From Chloroflexota bacterium (lineage in GTDB: Bacteria > Chloroflexota > Dehalococcoidia > SHYB01), in contig VGPF01000024.1 of NCBI GenBank assembly GCA_016875535.1, forward strand, positions 1 through 36,131: a DNA stretch of 36,131 bases, written 5' to 3'. Position numbers and translations under genes: made by a program. Of the stretch, positions 32,226 through 36,131 are shown one piece after another. The notes beneath the pieces were generated by a model. It ran no database searches. It saw only the letters and a program-made list of their open reading frames with translations, and was not told the DNA's origin. How positions within the stretch are numbered: the stretch's first letter is position 1; every line of letters starts with the position of its first letter.

Positions 32226-32461
32226 ATGAGCCAGTCAAGGTCTCTCTGCGCCTCGGGCACGACCGGAAGCCGAAGGCCGTGCTACATGACGGCCGCTGGC
32301 GCCCTGTTGTCCAGGTCAGGGATGCTTGGAAAGTGAAAGAAGGCTGGTGGGCAGGCAAAGAGGTGGCGCGGCTCTACTTCGAACTGCACTTGAGGGACGG
32401 CTCAACCATAGCCGTCTTTCAAGACATGGACAGCAGGCAGTGGTACAGCCAGCGCCTGTGA
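32174..32461 (+). CDS. DUF6504-like small protein of the mutasome operon, 95 aa
   Basis: This small protein contains W..VVQVRDAWKVKEGWWAG, RLYFELHLRDGS and VFQDMDSRQWYSQRL, resembling DUF6504, found as a separate protein or C-terminal domain beside ImuB/DnaE2 in Actinobacteria and related phyla. Its function is not established. The only in-frame start before the conserved part is the ATG at 32174, so the gene overlaps the imuB end by 52 bases. It ends 8 bases before the dnaE2 ATG, implying coupled translation of the three genes. Confidence 0.7.
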   Translation: MVATARAPERAHSIRPVNEPVKVSLRLGHDRKPKAVLHDGRWRPVVQVRDAWKVKEGWWAGKEVARLYFELHLRDGSTIAVFQDMDSRQWYSQRL

Positions 32462-32469
32462 GCCGTCCC

Positions 32470-35400
32470 ATGTACACAGAGCTTCACCTGCATACGAACT
32501 ACAGCTTCCACGACGGGGCCTCCCGCATCGATGAACTGGTGCAGCAGGCGAAGGCCTACGGCTATGCCGCCCTGGCCGCGACCGACCACGACAACCTGTG
32601 TGGAGCGATGGAGTTTGCCCTCGCCTGCCGTGACGCGGGCATCCAGCCCGTCACCGGCTGCGAAGTCACCCTGACGAACGGCTTCCACCTCACGCTCCTT
32701 GCCGAGAGCCGCACGGGCTACGGCAATCTCTCCTGGCTTATCTCCCAGGCCCATCAGCAGGACAGGCAGCATCCCGCACTTGACCCGAGCCTCATCGAGG
32801 GACACACGGATGGCCTGATCGCTCTCTCCGGCTGTCGTAAGGGCGAAGTGGCAACCCTCATAGGGCATGGCCAGTACGACCAAGCCCAACGAGTCGCGAC
32901 GAGGTACCGTGAACTCTTTGGGCGGGAGAGCTACTTCGTCGAGCTTCAGCACCACCGGATGCGCGGCGATACGGAGCGGAATCGCCGTCTGGCCGCCCTC
33001 GCGGAGGCCATCGAGGTCGGCACCGTCGCGACAGGCAACGTCCACTACCACGAGCCGTCCCGCCACCGCCTCCACGACTGCCTGACGGCCATCAGGCACA
33101 ACCAATCCGTCGTGGAAGCCTACCGGCACCTGTGGCCGAACGACGAACTCAGCCTCAAACGCCCCAGCGACATGCTGCGCCCCTTCCAGCCGCATGGTGG
33201 GGCCGTTGCCAACACCGTCCTGATCGCCGAGCGGTGCAAGGCCTTCGACCTCGTGCGTGACCTCGCCTATAAGTTCCCCGACTACCGCGCTCCCGACAGA
33301 CTGACCCCCCAGGCATATCTCGAAAAGCTGTGCACAGAGGCGGCCATGCGCCGCTACGGCTCATTGACCCCCAAAGTCAGGCAACGCCTGGAGCACGAGT
33401 TCCGGCTTATCAAGAAGCACGACCTGGCGGGCTTCCTGCTGATCTACCGCGACATCATCCTGCTTGCCCATGAAGTGGCGGTTGACCTGGGCATCAGCGA
33501 CCCTGAGATGCCTGTGGAGATGCAGCCGCCGTGCAGAGGGCGCGGCTCGTCCGTGGCGATGCTGGTGGGCTATCTCCTGGGCATGTCCCACATCGACCCG
33601 CTCCACTACGACCTTACCCTGGAGCGATTCCTGCCCGAAGACGCCCTCCCAAGCGTGCCGGATATCGACCTCGACTTCCCCCGGAATATCCGTGAGGAGC
33701 TGATCCTGCGCATCCACCAGAAGTACGGGTGGGAGCGGGCAGCCCTCACGGGCATGATCGACACCTACAGGGTCAAAGGCGCAGTCCGCGATATCGGCAA
33801 GGCCCTGGGCATCCCTCAAGACCAGATCGACAAGCTGGCGAAAGACGTGGACGATTCGAACGCGGCAGCGCTTCGCGACCAGATGCGCCTGCACCCGGCA
33901 TGGAAGGACAGAGCGGACAAGCACCCTTGGAACGAGCTCATATGCCTCTCCAGCCAGATCGCGGGCTTCCCCCGCCAGCTCGCCCAGCACCCGGGCGGCA
34001 TGGTGATCAGCGACAGGCCCCTGACTGAGGTGGTCCCCATCCAGCCGAGCGCGATAGGGGGGCGCTACGTCATGCAATGGGACAAGGACTCGATAGACGA
34101 GGCCCGGTTCGTCAAGATCGACCTCCTGGCCCTTGGGGTCCTCTCGCAGTTCCAGCACTGCCCCAAGGTCATCGAGCGCCAGGCGGGACGGTGGATCGAC
34201 CTCTCCCGCATCGACTTCAGCGACCCCGAGGTGTACAAGCTCCTGCACAGCGGCGAGACCGTGGGCATCTTCCAGGTGGAGTCCAGCGCACAGATACAGA
34301 CCCTCCCCCGCCTCCGGCCCCAGAACCTCATCGACATGGCCCATGAGGTCGGGGCCGTCCGGCCCGGCGTGGGGGCCAACAACGGCGTCCGCCACTATAT
34401 CCGCAGGCGGAGCGGAGAGGAGCCGGTGACGTTCAACCACCCGCTGGAGCGGAGGGCTTTGGAGCGCACTCTGGGCATCGTGCTCTTCCAAGACCAGCTC
34501 GTCCAGCTGGGCGTGGACGTGGCGGGCTTCACCCCGTCCGAAGCCGACAAGCTGCGCCGCGCCTTCGGGAAGCGCAACGCGGACGCCCTCATCCCCAAGT
34601 GGTGGGAACGGTTCCGTGACGGAGCGGCGAAAAAGGGCGTAGACGAGGCGACGGCGAAGCGCATATTCAGCGTTTATAACGGGATGTACCAGTTTCCGGA
34701 GGCCCACGCCTTCGCGTTCGGCGTCACGGCCTACCAGAGTGCGTGGCTGAAGTGGTACTACCCCCTGGCCTTCTACATCGGCCTCTTCAACGAGCAGCCG
34801 ATGGGCTTCTACTCCCCTGAATCGCTCAAGGAGGATGCCCGGCGCTTCGGCGTGACGGTGCTAAACCCGGACGTGAACAGGAGCGAGGTCCTCTGCGTGG
34901 ACGAGGGGGATGCCATCCGCCTGGGCGTCGGCTATGTGGAGCATATCGGGGCGGCCTCGGCGAAGGCCATCGTCAAGGCGAGAAGAGAGCGGCCGTACGA
35001 GAGCCTTGCCGACTTCATGCAGCGCGCTGGCCTCGTCCAGCGCCAAGTCGAGTGCCTCATCGACGCAGGGGCGATGGACAGCCTCTGCCAGGACCGCAGG
35101 CAGGCGCGATGGGAAGCCGGGCTCCGGTACAGGCCGGTGACCGCCCAGTTCTCCTTCGCCCTGCCAGTCGAACAGGACATGCCCAAGCTGCCGCAAACGA
35201 CCGCCTTCGAAGAGATGACCCGCGAGTACCAGGCGATGGGCATCCATCCAAAGGGCCACGTGATGGCCTACGTGCGCTCACAGCTGCCTAAGAGAGTCCT
35301 GACCAGCACACAGGCCCTGGAAATCGCTGAAGGCGCTACAGTGACCGTAGCGGGGCTCATCACGCACAAGCAGCGGCCCTTAGCGGAGGCCGTCTTTGTG

Positions 35401-35601
35401 AACGTGGAAGATGAGTTCGGCACGGTGCGGCTCATCGTCTGGGCGAAGACCTACGAACGGTTCAAGGCCCCGCTGAACAGCCCCTTCGTGATCGTGCGCG
35501 GGAGGGTTTCAAGGCGCGAGAACACCTTCAACGTCATCCTGGAGAGCGCCTGGCCTCTACAGGTCACAGAGCATACGCCTCGGTCCAGGGACTTCAGATA
35601 G
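32470..35601 (+). CDS. dnaE2: Error-prone DNA polymerase III alpha subunit DnaE2, 1043 aa
   Basis: This is a C-family polymerase that performs mutagenic translesion synthesis after DNA damage. The PHP domain opens at residue 1 (MYTELHLHTNYSFHDG, with H6 and H8, and TDHDN). GRGSS lies before the palm, the catalytic pair is D400 and D402 in PDIDLDFP, and the third aspartate is D551 in FVKIDLLAL. The finger region has FGKRNAD, then HAFAFGVTAYQSAWLKWYYP and a C-terminal OB fold (VTVAGLITHKQRPL ... TVRLIVWAK). The length fits DnaE2 rather than replicative DnaE1 (about 1160 aa). The ATG at 32470 matches the family start; a longer frame from 32326 is rejected. The stop codon lies inside the right direct repeat. 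Confidence 0.95.
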   Translation: MYTELHLHTNYSFHDGASRIDELVQQAKAYGYAALAATDHDNLCGAMEFALACRDAGIQPVTGCEVTLTNGFHLTLLAESRTGYGNLSWLISQAHQQDRQHPALDPSLIEGHTDGLIALSGCRKGEVATLIGHGQYDQAQRVATRYRELFGRESYFVELQHHRMRGDTERNRRLAALAEAIEVGTVATGNVHYHEPSRHRLHDCLTAIRHNQSVVEAYRHLWPNDELSLKRPSDMLRPFQPHGGAVANTVLIAERCKAFDLVRDLAYKFPDYRAPDRLTPQAYLEKLCTEAAMRRYGSLTPKVRQRLEHEFRLIKKHDLAGFLLIYRDIILLAHEVAVDLGISDPEMPVEMQPPCRGRGSSVAMLVGYLLGMSHIDPLHYDLTLERFLPEDALPSVPDIDLDFPRNIREELILRIHQKYGWERAALTGMIDTYRVKGAVRDIGKALGIPQDQIDKLAKDVDDSNAAALRDQMRLHPAWKDRADKHPWNELICLSSQIAGFPRQLAQHPGGMVISDRPLTEVVPIQPSAIGGRYVMQWDKDSIDEARFVKIDLLALGVLSQFQHCPKVIERQAGRWIDLSRIDFSDPEVYKLLHSGETVGIFQVESSAQIQTLPRLRPQNLIDMAHEVGAVRPGVGANNGVRHYIRRRSGEEPVTFNHPLERRALERTLGIVLFQDQLVQLGVDVAGFTPSEADKLRRAFGKRNADALIPKWWERFRDGAAKKGVDEATAKRIFSVYNGMYQFPEAHAFAFGVTAYQSAWLKWYYPLAFYIGLFNEQPMGFYSPESLKEDARRFGVTVLNPDVNRSEVLCVDEGDAIRLGVGYVEHIGAASAKAIVKARRERPYESLADFMQRAGLVQRQVECLIDAGAMDSLCQDRRQARWEAGLRYRPVTAQFSFALPVEQDMPKLPQTTAFEEMTREYQAMGIHPKGHVMAYVRSQLPKRVLTSTQALEIAEGATVTVAGLITHKQRPLAEAVFVNVEDEFGTVRLIVWAKTYERFKAPLNSPFVIVRGRVSRRENTFNVILESAWPLQVTEHTPRSRDFR

Positions 35602-35705
35602 GGAAACCTAGGCGGCCGGGTATCCAGCCCCCTGCCACGCACCCCTTGCGCGGAGAGCCCGCCTGCATATACTGCGATTGGTAGGCGTTGGGGACGGGCT
35701 GCGCT
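35585..35705 (+). repeat. Direct repeat, right copy, with promoter-like core
   Basis: This is the partner of 26949-27067, same orientation, starting CCAGGGACTTCAGATAGGGA inside the last codons of dnaE2 and ending past the stop. TTGCGC (35646-35651), a 16-base spacer and TATACT (35668-35673) are kept. It lies about 170 bases before the truncated DuOB-like gene. Confidence 0.75.
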
Positions 35706-35872
35706 CCAAAACCCTCCACGCAAGGCCCTTCAGTCACCCGCTCGAATCCCCGGCGCTCCAGAAGGACTCCCTTTTGACCGTACAGGTGCACTCTACAAAA
35801 GATGGAAGCGTGGCGTGGCGCTATAGTGCAGAGATGACGGGGCCCCTTGGTATGAGGAAGGGAAGATGTGAG

Positions 35873-35981
35873 ATGAAGATTATCAAGCCGCTAGTGTGCC
35901 TAGCGAATTCACGCAGGCTTCAGGGACGCTGCGTTGCTGGCCGTGAGATTATTGGGGTGGAGAGAGGTGGCTCCGTTTATC
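35873..35981 (+). pseudogene. 5' end of a dual-OB (DuOB)-like gene, cut by an IS3 element
   Basis: An ATG at 35873, after GGAAG, opens a frame starting MKIIKPLVCLANSRRLQGRC and continuing VAGREI. This resembles the conserved N-terminus of dual-OB-domain (DuOB) proteins (VCLANS.K..GRC.AG), which are often found in defence or DNA-modification neighbourhoods. At 35982 the IS end begins, so only about 36 codons of the host gene remain. The continued frame beyond is IS sequence. The family call is from memory of a short motif. Confidence 0.5.
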
Positions 35982-36131
35982 TGAACAGCCGGGCCCTGTG
36001 CGACAAGTGGAATCATGCTGCGGTGTTGTGGGTTGCCGCGGGCGCCGGCAACGACCTCGCATAGCGCTCGTCCGGGGTCATCCCGCCGAGACTCGAATGG
36101 GGCCGCCGGCTATTGTAGAACACGAAGTACC
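35982..36131 (-). mobile_element. Right-edge IS3-family element, 3' end (runs off the window)
   Basis: The outer end at 35982 reads TGAACAGCCGGG, resembling the terminal repeat at 167 (TGAACCGCCCCG). Inside lies the OrfB C-terminus on the minus strand. The element's orientation is the same as that of the left-edge copy. Confidence 0.7.
36013..36131 (-). CDS. IS3-family transposase OrfB (DDE integrase), C-terminal part
   Basis: Minus-strand translation from 36129 gives YFVFYNSRRPHSSLGGMTPD, then ERYAR and an alanine/proline-rich tail ending at the stop at 36013-36015. This is the standard end of IS3-family OrfB: the W..YN..RPHSSL...TP.E segment after the last catalytic glutamate. The rest of the gene lies beyond the window. 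Confidence 0.85.
   Translation of the reverse strand, partial: YFVFYNSRRPHSSLGGMTPDERYARSLPAPAATHNTAA

Noticed and set aside
32326-32469. N-terminal extension of DnaE2 to 32326
   Set aside because: The extension overlaps the DUF6504-like gene in another frame, and the PHP domain begins exactly at the ATG at 32470.
33361-34707. 448-codon open frame on the minus strand
   Set aside because: It lies entirely opposite dnaE2, whose catalytic motifs are unmistakable; GC-rich genes often leave long open antisense frames.
35678-36064. 128-codon frame spanning the right repeat and the IS end
   Set aside because: Its second half crosses the IS boundary at 35982 and runs antisense to the transposase. 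Only the part from the ATG at 35873 to 35981 resembles a protein family.
1-36131. CRISPR array or toxin-antitoxin pair
   Set aside because: No regularly spaced short repeats and no recognisable toxin or antitoxin family were seen anywhere in the window.

Overview
The window looks like part of a Chloroflexota genome, most likely a SAR202/Dehalococcoidia-type lineage. This is inferred from the content, not from a marker gene. The clues are a dense set of family III (CaiB/BaiF) CoA-transferases and crotonases, an F420-type luciferase-like oxidoreductase, a lipoprotein substrate-binding protein with the Pro/Thr/Ala-rich linker common in that phylum, and a SOS box of the GAAC-N4-GTTC type. Both ends lie inside IS3-family insertion sequences in the same orientation, so the contig probably stops at repeats.

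Positions 1-2014 hold an IS3 end, a short-chain dehydrogenase/reductase (SDR) gene and a decayed tRNA-Pro-like sequence. Positions 2015-7322 are a minus-strand operon: a small GatC/AtzG-like protein, an amidase, a double-length CoA-transferase and a triple RidA-domain protein. Positions 7532-11514 run on the plus strand: CoA-transferase, luciferase-like monooxygenase and two crotonases. Positions 11521-14259 run on the minus strand: two tandem isochorismatase-like hydrolases and a regulator with an XRE-like head and a LacI-type sensor. Positions 14450-26606 are a long plus-strand catabolic block: ABC binding protein, two CoA-transferases, a crotonase, two ABC permeases, a crotonase, an acyl-CoA dehydrogenase, two more crotonases and a two-subunit MaoC-type hydratase. 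Together these suggest import of an amide or N-heterocycle-derived acid, hydrolysis of C-N bonds, CoA activation by transfer, and beta-oxidation-like breakdown. The substrate cannot be read from the sequence.

From 26607 on, the character changes to an accessory region with decayed IS ends, orphan genes and gene-poor stretches. It contains a gene for an OsmC-family peroxidase whose catalytic cysteine codon is an in-frame UGA followed by a hairpin at SECIS distance; this is a strong selenoprotein candidate and the most interesting item here. It also contains an uncharacterised HTH/zinc-finger-like protein, an FmdB-like zinc ribbon, an SRAP (HMCES/YedK-like) protein, and an SOS-controlled mutasome operon (ImuB, DUF6504-like protein, DnaE2) with a near-perfect LexA box inside its promoter. 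The block from before the OsmC gene to the end of dnaE2 is bracketed by two diverged direct repeats of about 120 bp, each carrying a promoter-like core. At the right edge, a gene resembling the start of dual-OB (DuOB) proteins is cut by the terminal IS.
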